Assembly: GCA_964542165.1 (NCBI GenBank)
Contig: CAZITQ010000014.1
Location: forward strand, 1 to 64,000
From: CAYTBN01 sp964542165
GTDB taxonomy: Bacteria > Myxococcota_A > UBA796 > UBA9615 > CAYRNR01
DNA: 64,000 nucleotides
Reading direction: 5' to 3'
Under the pieces are notes generated by a model. The model saw only the letters and a list, made by a program, of their open reading frames with translations. It made no database searches and was not told where the DNA came from. The translations under genes and the position numbers were made by a program. Of the stretch, positions 7,824 through 17,377 are shown in pieces (positions within the stretch are counted from its first letter, which is position 1; the number at the start of each line of letters is the position of its first letter).

Positions 7824-9205
7824 TGGTCGTGGTGCTGGTGGTGGACTCCCTGCGGGGCGACGTGCCCGGATTCGCGGGGGGTGCGGCCAGGACGCCCTTG
7901 CTGGACCAGGTGGCGGGGGAGGGGACTCGGTTCGGGCGAGCCGTGGTGTCCGGTTCCTGGACCGTCCCGTCCCTGACCTCGATGGTCACCGGGACCTACC
8001 CCCACCGGCTGGGGATCTGTCGCTGGAGGCACGCCTTCCCGGCCCGGCGACCCACACTCATGTCCGCCTTCGCTGCGGCGGGCTTCGAGGTCCGGACCCT
8101 GGCCTTCAACCCCCGGTGGGCGCTGGCCAACTGCCCGGACCGCGGAGTGCCGGGGGACAGCCAGGAACCCGAGCAGGTGGTCGACGCCCTGCGAGGCCCG
8201 CGGGGCCGGGATCGCCTGGTGTTGATCCACCACTGGTGGACCCACCTGCCCTACCTGGCCCGGAAGCTGGCCCGGGACGGCTGGCTGAACACCTGCGACG
8301 TGATCCTGGAGTCCCTGTCGAAGCGCCCGGATGCCCTGGCGCCGCGATTTCGGGCCCTGTACCGCCGCGCGGTGGAGCACTTCTCCGCCGAGCTCCTGGG
8401 ACGGTACCTGGACGCGGCGTCCGCGGGCGGAGAGGACGTCCTGCTGCTGCTCACGGCCGACCACGGGGAGAACTGGGGGGAGTGTCTGCCTCCGGGGCGA
8501 CGGGTGGAGCACATCTACGATCTGCACGGCCGCTGGTTGGCGGACGGCACGACGTGCGTGCCCTGGGTGCTGTGGGGGCAAGGCCACGGCAGCGCGGTAC
8601 CCGGCGGTGCGGTCCTGGGGGGGGTGGCGAGGGGGATCGACGTGGGGCCTACCGTGGCCGGTCTCGCGGGGATCCCGTGGCCGGGTCCCCTCCCCGACCC
8701 CGAGGGACAGACCCTGGTGGACCGGGGCATCGGCCCGGACGGGGAGGGCCTGGAGATCGACGGCGTGTCCCTGGCCGGCCCCGTGATGCGGGGGGACGAT
8801 TCCCCGAACTCGGAAGCCCTGGTGGTGTCCAGCCACAACACCCACCAGCCCCACACCTACCCCGGGGATGGCCGTCAGATGTGGCGGGCTTTCGGGCTGC
8901 GGACGGACGCGGCTTGGTACCGGTTCGACGGGATCGCGGGGAGCCGGGAGATCGCACCCCACGACGCCGACGGCGAGGGTGTGACCGCGGCCGAGGCCGA
9001 CGCGGAGCGGGTCTGGGATCGGCTGGAGAGGGAGTGGCACGCGTCCGTGGGACCCGCCGGGGTCCTGCCGCGGGATGTCTTCCCCCGCTTCGGCGGTGGG
9101 CCGGGGGGCGAGGACGACGCCGAACCCGCGACGGCCGCGACCGCGGAGGGGGGAGATCCCACCTCGCTGGAGGCCCGCATGAGGATGCTCGGGTACCTGG
9201 AGTGA
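7820..9205 (+). CDS. Sulfatase-like (alkaline phosphatase superfamily) hydrolase/transferase
   Basis: 461 aa. The N-terminal core has VDSLRGD (metal Asp) and SWTVPSLTSMVTGTYPHR. At the position of the sulfatase formylglycine Cys/Ser stands Thr48, and the usual following Arg is missing. TADHGENWG supplies metal-binding Asp/His (about 214-215). Thr nucleophiles are known in phosphoglycerol and phosphoethanolamine transferases, but no membrane segments are seen, so a soluble phosphoesterase-like enzyme is more likely than a sulfatase. The C-terminal 120 residues are acidic and not assigned. ATG 7820 overlaps the SMUG1 stop (ATGA). Confidence 0.7.
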   Translation: MMVVVLVVDSLRGDVPGFAGGAARTPLLDQVAGEGTRFGRAVVSGSWTVPSLTSMVTGTYPHRLGICRWRHAFPARRPTLMSAFAAAGFEVRTLAFNPRWALANCPDRGVPGDSQEPEQVVDALRGPRGRDRLVLIHHWWTHLPYLARKLARDGWLNTCDVILESLSKRPDALAPRFRALYRRAVEHFSAELLGRYLDAASAGGEDVLLLLTADHGENWGECLPPGRRVEHIYDLHGRWLADGTTCVPWVLWGQGHGSAVPGGAVLGGVARGIDVGPTVAGLAGIPWPGPLPDPEGQTLVDRGIGPDGEGLEIDGVSLAGPVMRGDDSPNSEALVVSSHNTHQPHTYPGDGRQMWRAFGLRTDAAWYRFDGIAGSREIAPHDADGEGVTAAEADAERVWDRLEREWHASVGPAGVLPRDVFPRFGGGPGGEDDAEPATAATAEGGDPTSLEARMRMLGYLE

Positions 9206-9939
9206 TCGTCCGTCCCGCGGGTCCGGGATCCCGACGAACGAGGCGTGTCCGCAAGACCGTCCTCTGGGGCCTGGGATTCCTGGCGCTCACCGCTGCGGGA
9301 GGACCGGCGAGCGGGGCCGAATCCGGGGAGACCGTCGAGCTGTGCGTCCAGCGCCCCGTCGGCGGTGTCCGCACCCTCGGACACGTCCGTCTGGTCGTGG
9401 GCGGGGTGTTCTACGAGCGACGGACGCCGGACGACGAGATCAGCGGCCAGCCCACCGCCGAGCGCCGCGACGAGGTTCGCAACCGCAAGTCGCGGGTTCT
9501 GCTCCACCTCATGCCCCCGATGCTGCGGTTCCCCCTGTCCAGGCGGACAACCTGGGGAGTGTTCGTGCGGGATCGGGTGCCGGACCGGCAGAAGCACCCG
9601 GACGGCAGCGAGTACTGGCCCTTCGAGTGCCGGGAGATCCCCTCGACTCAGGAGCAGCGGGCTGCCCTGCGCCGGTTGGGAGACGCGAGGTTCGAGGACC
9701 CGGCCGCGGACGACTCGGACCGCGCGATGGCCTTCGACCACGAGTTCGACTACATCCACGACAACTGCACGACGTCGGTCTGCCTTCTCCTGGCGGACGG
9801 GCTTGATGCGGCGCCCAGCCGGTCCCCGGGTGAGGGCGCGCTGATCGGCATTCTGAGGGACGAGACCCGCCCCCTCCGGCTCCTTCGACGGCTCGACGCG
9901 TGGGCGGAAGACGACGCTTCCGGGGCGGTCGCGCCGTGA
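9202..9939 (+). CDS. Exported DUF4105/Lnb-like protein
   Basis: 245 aa. A basic N-terminus and hydrophobic stretch (TVLWGLGFLALTAAGG) suggest export. Two short motifs recall the DUF4105/Lnb N-terminal domain, a permuted papain-like fold: TLGHVRLVV (His about 61) and DYIHDNCTTSV (Cys about 189). In Lnb this pair is catalytic for lipoprotein acyl transfer; here the assignment rests on these motifs alone. GTG 9202 overlaps the preceding stop (GTGA), so translation is coupled within the SMUG1-led operon. Confidence 0.5.
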   Translation: MIVRPAGPGSRRTRRVRKTVLWGLGFLALTAAGGPASGAESGETVELCVQRPVGGVRTLGHVRLVVGGVFYERRTPDDEISGQPTAERRDEVRNRKSRVLLHLMPPMLRFPLSRRTTWGVFVRDRVPDRQKHPDGSEYWPFECREIPSTQEQRAALRRLGDARFEDPAADDSDRAMAFDHEFDYIHDNCTTSVCLLLADGLDAAPSRSPGEGALIGILRDETRPLRLLRRLDAWAEDDASGAVAP

Positions 9940-10667
9940 GCGAGGGAGCGGAGGTCCTGGGGCGGTGCGGCCTGCTCTCCACTGGCGTCGTGTTGCTCTG
10001 TCTCGCGGGGCCCGCTCGGGCTGCGGACGACGGCCTCCAGCCCTTCGTCGGCGACGCGATCCTGGACAGCGAGTACGACCTTCCCGCACTCCGGCGGACG
10101 CTGGGCCTCAGCCTGGCGATCCAGTCGGGCCGCCAGGGGCTGGGGATCGGCTTCCACCTGGCGGCCGGCGAGGGGCTGCAATCCGTGGCGAGCAATGCCC
10201 CCCACCCCCTCGCGGGAGCGGCGGTCGCGGCCCGTCGGGCGCACCGGGTCGGCGCGGTCCTCGCGGGTGCTGGCCTGGGACTGCGGACCGCGGGAGCCGT
10301 GATCACGTTCTCGGCGAGGACCCTCGGCGGTGGCCTGGCCGGGTTCGGACCGCCCTTCCTGCTGGGAGCGGCGGTGGATGGCGCCGCCGCGGTCAACGCC
10401 CTGTCGGCCGGGATCCGCCTGCGGCGCGCCCGCCTGGCGGCCGGCCCCCTCGACAACTCGTTTCGGACCTCATGCCTCCTGTCCGAGTGGACCTTCGCCG
10501 CCACCGGCATCCTCTCGGCCCTCAGCACCGTGACCCAGCTCCTGGTGGGCATCGCGGCGTCCGACTTCGCGGCGTACGAGCTGCGCCGCGGCAAGCGGTC
10601 CCGGCCCGGCGCCCAGATCCGCCTCCGTCTCGCCCCCACCTCTCTGGCCATCTCCGGCCGGTATTGA
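9936..10667 (+). CDS. Hypothetical membrane-associated protein
   Basis: 243 aa, not recognised. A signal peptide or first helix (LLSTGVVLLCLAGPARA) is followed by several Ala/Gly-rich hydrophobic segments (around 100-125, 130-150 and 195-215), suggesting three or four membrane passes. No catalytic motif was seen. The start is GTG 9936, overlapping the previous stop (GTGA). Last gene of the four-gene chain beginning at 7092; the strict overlaps argue that it works with the Lnb-like and sulfatase-like proteins, probably in the envelope. Confidence 0.55.
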   Translation: MSEGAEVLGRCGLLSTGVVLLCLAGPARAADDGLQPFVGDAILDSEYDLPALRRTLGLSLAIQSGRQGLGIGFHLAAGEGLQSVASNAPHPLAGAAVAARRAHRVGAVLAGAGLGLRTAGAVITFSARTLGGGLAGFGPPFLLGAAVDGAAAVNALSAGIRLRRARLAAGPLDNSFRTSCLLSEWTFAATGILSALSTVTQLLVGIAASDFAAYELRRGKRSRPGAQIRLRLAPTSLAISGRY

Positions 10668-10970
10668 TCCTCGATTCGCGGGCCCCGAACCCGACGGGAC
10701 GTACGTGCGGGGGAAGAACTCCTCGGCTCGGACGACCGTGACGCCGGGATCTGCCGCGTGGAGGAAGAAACCCAGGATCGGGTCGGCGGTGGGCGGCGGA
10801 GGAAGCGCGGGTCGAGGACCGCGAGTCGCGCCCGTCGGTTCACACGGCGTTCACACACCCCTCACCCACGATTCAGGCCGTCGACATCCCTCTTCCAAGC
10901 GCCGGGGTGACGCTGGAAGGGTCCGCGAGCGGGTCCTTCCGGGGTCCCTCCGCGGGCGAAGGAGGGCGTC
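10668..10970. other. Intergenic region of 303 bases upstream of the DUF2339 gene
   Basis: No supported gene. A GGGACGTACGTG string near 10697 resembles the outer end of the palindrome at 28582 but is too short to prove relation. The ribosome-binding site GAAGGAGG lies just before the ATG at 10971. A minus-strand frame across 10690-10800 encodes a plausible-looking peptide but has no start, no family match and runs antisense into the previous gene. Confidence 0.5.
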
Positions 10971-13900
10971 ATGTCCGGTTTCGAGGAGTTGCTGGTCGCG
11001 CTGATCGCAATCTGTGTCGGAGCCTTCACCCTGGTCCCCATCGCCCTGGCGATCGCCGCGCTGATCAAGGCGAACCGGATCGGTCCGCTCCAGCGGGAGG
11101 TCCACGAGCTGGGGATGGCGTTGTTTCACGTGAGACGGGAGTTGTGGGCGTATCAGCAGAGTGCCGGACGACCACCTTCTCCTTCTCCTTCTCCTTCTCC
11201 TTCTCCAGCCTTCCCACCCGCACCGGCATCCGTGCCCGTGTCCGGGACCGGACAGTCGGGGCTTCGTGGTGACCTGGAGGGCGAGGGGCGTGACAGTGTC
11301 GGCCCTGACGCTTCGGGGGCGGGCATGGAGCCTGGGGTCAGGGGTCCGGCACACCGGCGCCTGCGAGACGTCGAAGGCGGCCTCGAGAGCGAGACCGACA
11401 CCGGTGTGGTCTCGACGCCGCCTCCGCCCCGCCGGACCCTCGTGGACAGGGACGTGGCGCCCGTCGTGGCCCGGGTGGCGACGCCAACGGGGCGACCTCC
11501 ACAGTTCGCGGTGCAGGCCGCCCCGGCGGTACCCGAGGACGCGGTGGTCGGAACGGCCGATCCGGTGACGCCGGCCCCGAAGCGCAGCCTCGAAGATCTG
11601 CTCGGCCGTCAGCTCTTCCTCAAGGCCGGCGTCGTGATCGTGGTCATCGGCGTGGCGCTGTTCCTGGCGTTCACCATGGCCCAGGTCGGGGCGGTGGGGA
11701 AGGTGGCCATGGGCTACGGCGCGGGGGTCGCGATGCTGGTCCTGGGTCTGGCCACGGAGCGCCGTGACAGCTATCGGACGTTCGGGCGGGGCATCCTGGC
11801 GGGGGCCTGGGCGACGCTGTACTTCGTGTCCTTCGCGGCCCACTTCATCCCCGCGGCCAGGGTGATCGACTCCCCGGTGCCGGCGGTGATGCTGCTGGCG
11901 GCCACGGCCTCGGCAGCCGTGGGATTCAGCCTCCGCTATCGGCGGGAGTGGACCACGGTGTTCGCCTTCCTGCTGATCTACGTGACCCTGGCGGTGGCAG
12001 CCTGGATGCACCTGGCCAGCTTCAACCTGCTGGCCACCGCCATCTGCGCCGGGGCCGTGGCCGCCCTGGCCTGGCGCCGGGGGTGGATGCGCCTGCTCGC
12101 GGTGGGCAGCACCGCCGGCTGGGCCACCCTGGCCCTGTGGCTCCTGCCCCAGCTGGGCGAGTGGAGCGCCGCCGAGCGGTCGGCCCACCTGTTGCCCGTC
12201 TGTGGCTCGCTGCTGGCCACCTGGTTGGTGCTGACGGCCGCCGTGGTCGAGCGGCGACGGGGAACCCTGGACGCCTGGACCACCGCAGCGTTTCTGGCCA
12301 ACCTGGCCGGCGGATTCGGCCTGCTGGCGACCCTGGTCCAGCGGACGAGCCCGGACCACACCTGGCTGGTGGCCGCGGGCCTCGGGGCGGCCTACATGGT
12401 CGCCTCCTGGCGCCTCGGACGGCGGGGGCGTGATCTGCTCTACCGCCTCGCTCCGGTGGCGGGGATGGTGGCCATCGCGGCCGCCGTGCCCCTGAAGCTG
12501 GGCCTGGGCAGCGGGTGGGTGCCGGTCTGGCTGCTGCTGGTGGCACAGCTGGCGCTGGTGGCCGGGGTGCTCCTCCGGGAGGCCTGGTTCCGGGTCGGCG
12601 GGTACGCGGCCCTGGCGGCGGTCCTGGGGGTGGTCACCGGCGCCCATCTGGGTCTGATCCCGCTGACCGCGGGCTGGACGACCGACCCCTTCCGGACCCC
12701 GGTGCTCCTCGCCGCGGCGTTCCTCTGCCTAGCGGACGCCTACCTGCTGCGGAGCCCGTGGAAGGGCGCACTGAACCGCGGCGAAAATCCCGTCGCGCCC
12801 ATGGCCCTGGCGGCCGCCGGGACGGCGCTGTTCCTGCCCCCCATCGCGTGGGAGGTGCCGCGGATGTGGATCGCCCCGGCCCTGGCCGCCATCGCGGCCC
12901 TGTGGGGCGCCGCGGGCCGTCGGGAGGGTTACCGGGACCTGCTGGTCCAGGCCACCTTGCTGGCCCCCGCGGCGGTGGTGGTGGCCTGCGTGCTCAACCT
13001 CGATCCGCCGGCGGGGATCCCAGCCGGGATCCGGCCCCTGAGCATCGGGGCGACCCTGGCCCTGTTGTACGCGGCGTACGCCCTGATCGTGGGCAATCGG
13101 AATCGGGGGCGGGGGGATGTCGCCCTGCTCACCGCGGGTGAGCGCTCGGTGGCCGTGCTGTACTCTGCCCTCGGGACCATCGGCTTGACCCTGCTGCTGT
13201 GGACCGACGTGCCCCCGGTCTGGGTGGCTCCGGCCCTGTCCGCAGCGGTGCTGGTGCACCTGGGGCTGGCACGGCTCTACCGGCTCCCCGAGCTGCTGGC
13301 GGAGGGGGCCGCGCTGGCCCTGGCGGCCGGTGTCGCCCTGGCGGCCATCAGCTGGGACCTGGCGGGCACGTCGCTGGCGCTGCCCGCGCGGGTGCTGTCG
13401 GTGGCGTTGACCTCGAGCTTGCTCTACGGAGCCGCGTTGCTCGTGGGGCGTCTCCGGGCCGAGGGGGCTGCGGCGCGGACGGCGGCGGCGAGTCCGTCGG
13501 TGCAGACCGCCCTGGTGCATCCCCACCTGCTGGCGGTGCTGGCCTCTGGCCTGCTGGCGATTCCCACGTTCGCGGTGGCGATGCTCGTCCGCGAGGAGGC
13601 CCTTTTGCGCGGTCTCGAGAACGGGATCGCCCTGGCCTGGGGTGGTCTGGGGCTGGTCTACCTGGTCGTGGGTGCCGCGCGCTCGTCGCGGGTCTGGGCG
13701 GGCTTCGGCGCGGCGGTGATGGTCGTGGCCACCCTGCACCTGTGGGTGGCCAACCTGGGCCTGATGGACCCCTCGACGCCGACATGGCTGCGCGTGGGTC
13801 TCGTGGGGGCGTTCCTGCTGCAGCTGGCCCTGGCCTACCCCCTGCTCGAGGTGGCCGGTCGACGGGCCGGGGACGCCCTGGCGGCCTCGGTGATGCGCGT

Positions 13901-14696
13901 CCTGCTGATCTGGCTCGGCGCGATCACCGTGAGCTGGACGCTGGCGGTGGAGCTACCCACCGCCTGGGTCGGTGCCTCGTGGACGGCCCTGGCCCTGGTC
14001 CTGCTGGCGGCGCACCAGCTCACGGGCCGCCAGCGCTGGCGGTGGCCGGCCCTGGTCACGGCGGTGGCGGCGGTCTCGTGGGCACTGGTGAGCAACGTGT
14101 TCGTGGGCGCCGGGCCGGACGGTCCACCCGCGTTGGCGTTGCCGCTGGCCTGCGGCGGTCTCCTGGCCGGGTACGCCGTGCAGCGGATCCGGGAGCTGAT
14201 GCAGGGGGACTCCGATCGGGAGCTGCGGGCGTCGGTCCCGCGTCTCGCCTGGCTGGCCGGATTCTCGGCGCTGCTGACCGGCACGATCGCGGTCCACGCC
14301 GAGGGGACCGCCCTGACCGTGTGGCTCAGCATCGAGGGCATGGTCCTGGTGGCGCTGGGCTTCGTGATGCGCGAGCGCCTCGCACGGGTGGCGGGGCTGT
14401 CCCTGCTCTCCGGTTGTGTCCTCAAGCTCTTCGTCTACGACCTGCGCGGGCTCACCGGCGTGCCGCGGATCCTGTCGTTCGTGGTGCTGGGTCTGGTGCT
14501 GATCGCGGTCTCCTTCGTCTACACTCGGTTCCGGGCGGGGCTGGCCGACTACCTGGGAACGGGGGGCGGGCAGACTCAACCCCGGGGGATTCCGTCCGAA
14601 GAACAGGAGGCGGGCCAGAGGCCCGGTGGGAGGGCGATCGATGACGCGTGGAGCCCCGCTGATCCTGGCCCTGGCGCTGCTGACTCCACCGTGTGA
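10971..14696 (+). CDS. DUF2339 polytopic membrane protein
   Basis: 1241 aa, very long as is usual for DUF2339. The N-terminal helix and coiled segment (residues 1-60) are followed by a Pro/Ser-rich, low-complexity cytoplasmic linker (about 65-195). The family signature then appears: LEDLLGRQLFLKAGVVIVVIG, with VALFLAFTMA. About 30 further hydrophobic helices reach the C-terminus, which ends with the typical LKLFVYDLRGL and ILSFVVLGLVLIAVSF. Function is unknown; the family is an inner-membrane protein. The ATG follows GAAGGAGG. The 3' end overlaps the next gene by 56 bases. Confidence 0.85.
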   Translation: MSGFEELLVALIAICVGAFTLVPIALAIAALIKANRIGPLQREVHELGMALFHVRRELWAYQQSAGRPPSPSPSPSPSPAFPPAPASVPVSGTGQSGLRGDLEGEGRDSVGPDASGAGMEPGVRGPAHRRLRDVEGGLESETDTGVVSTPPPPRRTLVDRDVAPVVARVATPTGRPPQFAVQAAPAVPEDAVVGTADPVTPAPKRSLEDLLGRQLFLKAGVVIVVIGVALFLAFTMAQVGAVGKVAMGYGAGVAMLVLGLATERRDSYRTFGRGILAGAWATLYFVSFAAHFIPAARVIDSPVPAVMLLAATASAAVGFSLRYRREWTTVFAFLLIYVTLAVAAWMHLASFNLLATAICAGAVAALAWRRGWMRLLAVGSTAGWATLALWLLPQLGEWSAAERSAHLLPVCGSLLATWLVLTAAVVERRRGTLDAWTTAAFLANLAGGFGLLATLVQRTSPDHTWLVAAGLGAAYMVASWRLGRRGRDLLYRLAPVAGMVAIAAAVPLKLGLGSGWVPVWLLLVAQLALVAGVLLREAWFRVGGYAALAAVLGVVTGAHLGLIPLTAGWTTDPFRTPVLLAAAFLCLADAYLLRSPWKGALNRGENPVAPMALAAAGTALFLPPIAWEVPRMWIAPALAAIAALWGAAGRREGYRDLLVQATLLAPAAVVVACVLNLDPPAGIPAGIRPLSIGATLALLYAAYALIVGNRNRGRGDVALLTAGERSVAVLYSALGTIGLTLLLWTDVPPVWVAPALSAAVLVHLGLARLYRLPELLAEGAALALAAGVALAAISWDLAGTSLALPARVLSVALTSSLLYGAALLVGRLRAEGAAARTAAASPSVQTALVHPHLLAVLASGLLAIPTFAVAMLVREEALLRGLENGIALAWGGLGLVYLVVGAARSSRVWAGFGAAVMVVATLHLWVANLGLMDPSTPTWLRVGLVGAFLLQLALAYPLLEVAGRRAGDALAASVMRVLLIWLGAITVSWTLAVELPTAWVGASWTALALVLLAAHQLTGRQRWRWPALVTAVAAVSWALVSNVFVGAGPDGPPALALPLACGGLLAGYAVQRIRELMQGDSDRELRASVPRLAWLAGFSALLTGTIAVHAEGTALTVWLSIEGMVLVALGFVMRERLARVAGLSLLSGCVLKLFVYDLRGLTGVPRILSFVVLGLVLIAVSFVYTRFRAGLADYLGTGGGQTQPRGIPSEEQEAGQRPGGRAIDDAWSPADPGPGAADSTV
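11175..11204 (+). repeat. Five tandem CCTTCT hexamers inside the DUF2339 gene
   Basis: Five perfect 6-base units encode a Pro-Ser repeat in the linker of the DUF2339 protein. Copy-number change would lengthen or shorten the linker without altering frame. Confidence 0.9.
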
Positions 14697-16422
14697 CGGC
14701 GGGGAGGACCCCCCCGCCGGACCGGGCGAACCCGAGGCCGAGCCGGATCCCGAGCTGCCACCCTCGTGCGGCCTCGACATCGAACCCGCGATCCCCGAAG
14801 AGCCGGACTGCGACGACATCCAGGCCCGGATCCTCGAGGTCTCCATCGAGACCTGGGCCCACGAGCTGGACCACCTCGAGGACGGGGAACGCTACGTGCG
14901 CGCCGAGGACTGCCAGCCGGGTGGCGACGGCAGCCTGGACCACCCCTACTGCACCGTGGACGCGGCGCTGGCCGACGTGGCGGCCCATGGCCTGGACCCC
15001 GTGGTCTATGTGGATCCCGGTGTCTACGAGATCGCCGAGGCCTTGCCCGACCCGGGGCCGGATCCGGAAGGGGGCGGGCTGCAGGTGCAGATCCGAGGCG
15101 CGGGCGTGGGCCGGACCTCGGTGTCGATCTCCGAGGAGCCCGTGCACCACCACTGGACGATCTCCGCCGCGTCGGTCCAGACGCGGCGACTGACGGTCGA
15201 CATGGGACGGATCGTCCGGTTCGAGAACGTGGCCATCGAGGGCATCGGCGCCGGGACGGTCCTCGACGTGGTCGGTGGGCAGCTGGAGATGGACGGCGTC
15301 GTCATCCAGCCGTCGGAGATCGGGCCCGACGGCGAGCCGACGAGCAGCCTGGGAACGGCCCACTACTTGAGCACGCTTCCCGAGGTCGACGAGGACTACC
15401 GCACGGCCATCGTCGTCCGGGAGGACGGCCTGGTCTTCCTGACGGGGTTCTGCCTCTTCGGGTACCGGCAGGGGGGCATCCTGATCCGGGGGGAGTTCAC
15501 AGACGCGGAACTGCACGACGGGGTGATCCGCGACATCCTCCCCGATCTCTCGGACTGGTACGGGTACGGGCTGAGCGTGGACGGCGGCGCCAGCGCCAGG
15601 GTCCACGACGTGGCGTTGCTGGACAACCACGGCGCGGGTGTGCTGGTGAGCGGAGACAGCTCCCTGTCCATGGAATCGGTGACCGTTCGAGGAACGAGAG
15701 CGGGTGTGACCGCGTCCGACGGCGTCGGCGCGATGGCCCAGCTGGGCGCGGAGATGTCCGTCGTGGGCTCCCGCTTCGCGGATTGCGCAGCGCCGGGGGT
15801 CGTGAGCACCAGCGGAGCCACGGTCGCGGTCGAGGACTGCAGCTTCGAGGGCAATCTGTTCGCCGGACTCATGGCGATCAACGGCAGTCTCTCGGTGCAG
15901 GGCTGCCACGTGGGGAGCGCGGGGTTCCACCCCGGGGAAGGTGGTGGCGTGGGGCTGTTCGGCTGGGAGCCGGCCGGGGAGGGCGAGCTCTCCCTGTCCG
16001 TGGGCGACTCGATGTTCGAGGGCAACGACAACCAGGCCTGGTACCTGGTGAGCGGCCGCGAGGGCGAGACCAAGTTCGCGGGCAACCGGCTGGTGGACGT
16101 CGGGGATGGCAGCTGGCTCGCGGCCGACGCCTGGTTCATCGAACTGGACACACCCCCCGTCCTGACCGGCAACTGCTTCTCGGGCCCCCGGCAGTTGCTG
16201 CTGGACTCCGCGTCGGCGGACCTTTCCGGGAACGCTTATCTGGCGGATCCGGCCCTCGAGTACACGATCCACCAGCAGCGCTGTTCGAATGTGGATCCCG
16301 TGGACGTCGGTGCCGAGATCCTTCCGGATCCGGACGGGCTGGAGATCTGCGGGCCCATCTTCGGTATCGGCCCGCACCTCGAGTACCTGTTCTGGCTCTC
16401 CGAGACCTCGCCCATCGAGTGA
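14641..16422 (+). CDS. Lipoprotein with right-handed parallel beta-helix repeats
   Basis: 593 aa. A short signal sequence with a lipobox-like LTPPC is followed by a Pro/Glu/Asp linker and then DUF1565-like features (GSLDHPYCTVDAAL, VVYVDPGVYE) that open a right-handed beta-helix of pectate-lyase type. Successive coils run through residues about 130-560. Such domains bind or cleave polysaccharides, but no catalytic set is evident, so binding is as likely. ATG 14641 is chosen because GGGAGGG precedes it. It starts inside the DUF2339 gene, so the two are probably co-transcribed. Confidence 0.7.
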   Translation: MTRGAPLILALALLTPPCDGGEDPPAGPGEPEAEPDPELPPSCGLDIEPAIPEEPDCDDIQARILEVSIETWAHELDHLEDGERYVRAEDCQPGGDGSLDHPYCTVDAALADVAAHGLDPVVYVDPGVYEIAEALPDPGPDPEGGGLQVQIRGAGVGRTSVSISEEPVHHHWTISAASVQTRRLTVDMGRIVRFENVAIEGIGAGTVLDVVGGQLEMDGVVIQPSEIGPDGEPTSSLGTAHYLSTLPEVDEDYRTAIVVREDGLVFLTGFCLFGYRQGGILIRGEFTDAELHDGVIRDILPDLSDWYGYGLSVDGGASARVHDVALLDNHGAGVLVSGDSSLSMESVTVRGTRAGVTASDGVGAMAQLGAEMSVVGSRFADCAAPGVVSTSGATVAVEDCSFEGNLFAGLMAINGSLSVQGCHVGSAGFHPGEGGGVGLFGWEPAGEGELSLSVGDSMFEGNDNQAWYLVSGREGETKFAGNRLVDVGDGSWLAADAWFIELDTPPVLTGNCFSGPRQLLLDSASADLSGNAYLADPALEYTIHQQRCSNVDPVDVGAEILPDPDGLEICGPIFGIGPHLEYLFWLSETSPIE

Positions 16423-16429
16423 CGCCTCT

Positions 16430-17377
16430 CTACTTGTTCGGCGCCACCGGCTCCGGTACCGGCCGCATCCCCCACCAGTCCCCCTCCACCCCGTAGCGCA
16501 GGACCGACTCCTCGGCGAAGACCTGGCAGGTGGACGAATCGGATTCTCCGCCCGCGACGGGCCAGCCCTCGTCGTCCAGGGCACAGACGGGCGAATACAG
16601 GCTCTTGCGGATCCGGGCGTCCGGGTGGCCGTCGCCGTCCACGTCCTCGAAGGTCGCCGCGGCCCGCGTGTGCGTGGCCGTCTCGTGGTCGGAGCGGATG
16701 GAGGTGAGCAGCGAGAGCTGGGAGACGAGTTCGCGGGTGTCGAGCACCTCGTGGACCTGGGTCTCCGTGATCGACGGAGCCCGATGGGGATCGCCCTCCC
16801 AGTGGTAGACCAGCTCGATCTCGGTGGCGCCGTCCCCGTCGAGATCGGAGAGGGTCACCCGGTCGAGGGCGGGGGACACCACGTCGTCCTGGAGGGTGAT
16901 CGAGCGCCACACCGCGGGCTGACCTTCGGCGTCCGCATGAACCACCGTCAGCCGCAGGTCCCGGCATCGGTCTCCCACCTCGAAGCAGCGCCCCATCTTC
17001 CCCGGGTAGACCCTGGCGAGGCACTCGTCCCACTCCCGCGGGTTCGGAGAGTCCGCCCCGGGGCCGTGCCGCGCCTCGCAGCCACTCACGCCTGCCTCGA
17101 CCTGTCGCTGATATCGCTCCAGGTTGCCGCCCTCCCGGCGCGCGGGCTCCCAGCGCGTGACCGGGGACTGGCTCCAGACCACGACGAGCGACTCCTCCCC
17201 GTCGTGGATCACACCGAATCGAACGAGGACGTCGATGGGGGCCCAGTCCTTGGAGTCGAGGAGCCCGATCAGCTCGCCCTCGGTCAGGGCCTGCAGGCCG
17301 GCGTCGCCGTCCGTCGCGGACGCCGACGCGCAGACGCAGAGGAGCGGAACCAGGCAAAGCGACCGCGGCGTTCCCAT
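16430..17377 (-). CDS. Exported protein with FG-GAP/VCBS-like calcium motifs
   Basis: 315 aa, family not recognised. A signal peptide (LCLVPLLCVCASASA) leads into a mixed domain with several Cys. Two Asp-rich loops, DLDGDGATEIELVY and DVDGDGHPDARI, match the calcium-binding loops of FG-GAP/VCBS propeller repeats. Probably periplasmic or surface. Convergent with the beta-helix lipoprotein gene, 7 bases apart; no terminator is visible between them. Confidence 0.6.
   Translation of the reverse strand: MGTPRSLCLVPLLCVCASASATDGDAGLQALTEGELIGLLDSKDWAPIDVLVRFGVIHDGEESLVVVWSQSPVTRWEPARREGGNLERYQRQVEAGVSGCEARHGPGADSPNPREWDECLARVYPGKMGRCFEVGDRCRDLRLTVVHADAEGQPAVWRSITLQDDVVSPALDRVTLSDLDGDGATEIELVYHWEGDPHRAPSITETQVHEVLDTRELVSQLSLLTSIRSDHETATHTRAAATFEDVDGDGHPDARIRKSLYSPVCALDDEGWPVAGGESDSSTCQVFAEESVLRYGVEGDWWGMRPVPEPVAPNK

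Noticed and set aside
8116..9200. Upstream extension of the frame that encodes the DUF4105-like protein
   Set aside because: It lies under the sulfatase-like gene, is Arg/Gly/Pro-rich and has no motif; the real start is GTG 9202 overlapping the previous stop.
10690..10800. Minus-strand peptide with several Phe and Tyr that looked like a gene remnant
   Set aside because: No start, no extension in either direction and no family resemblance; too short to support.
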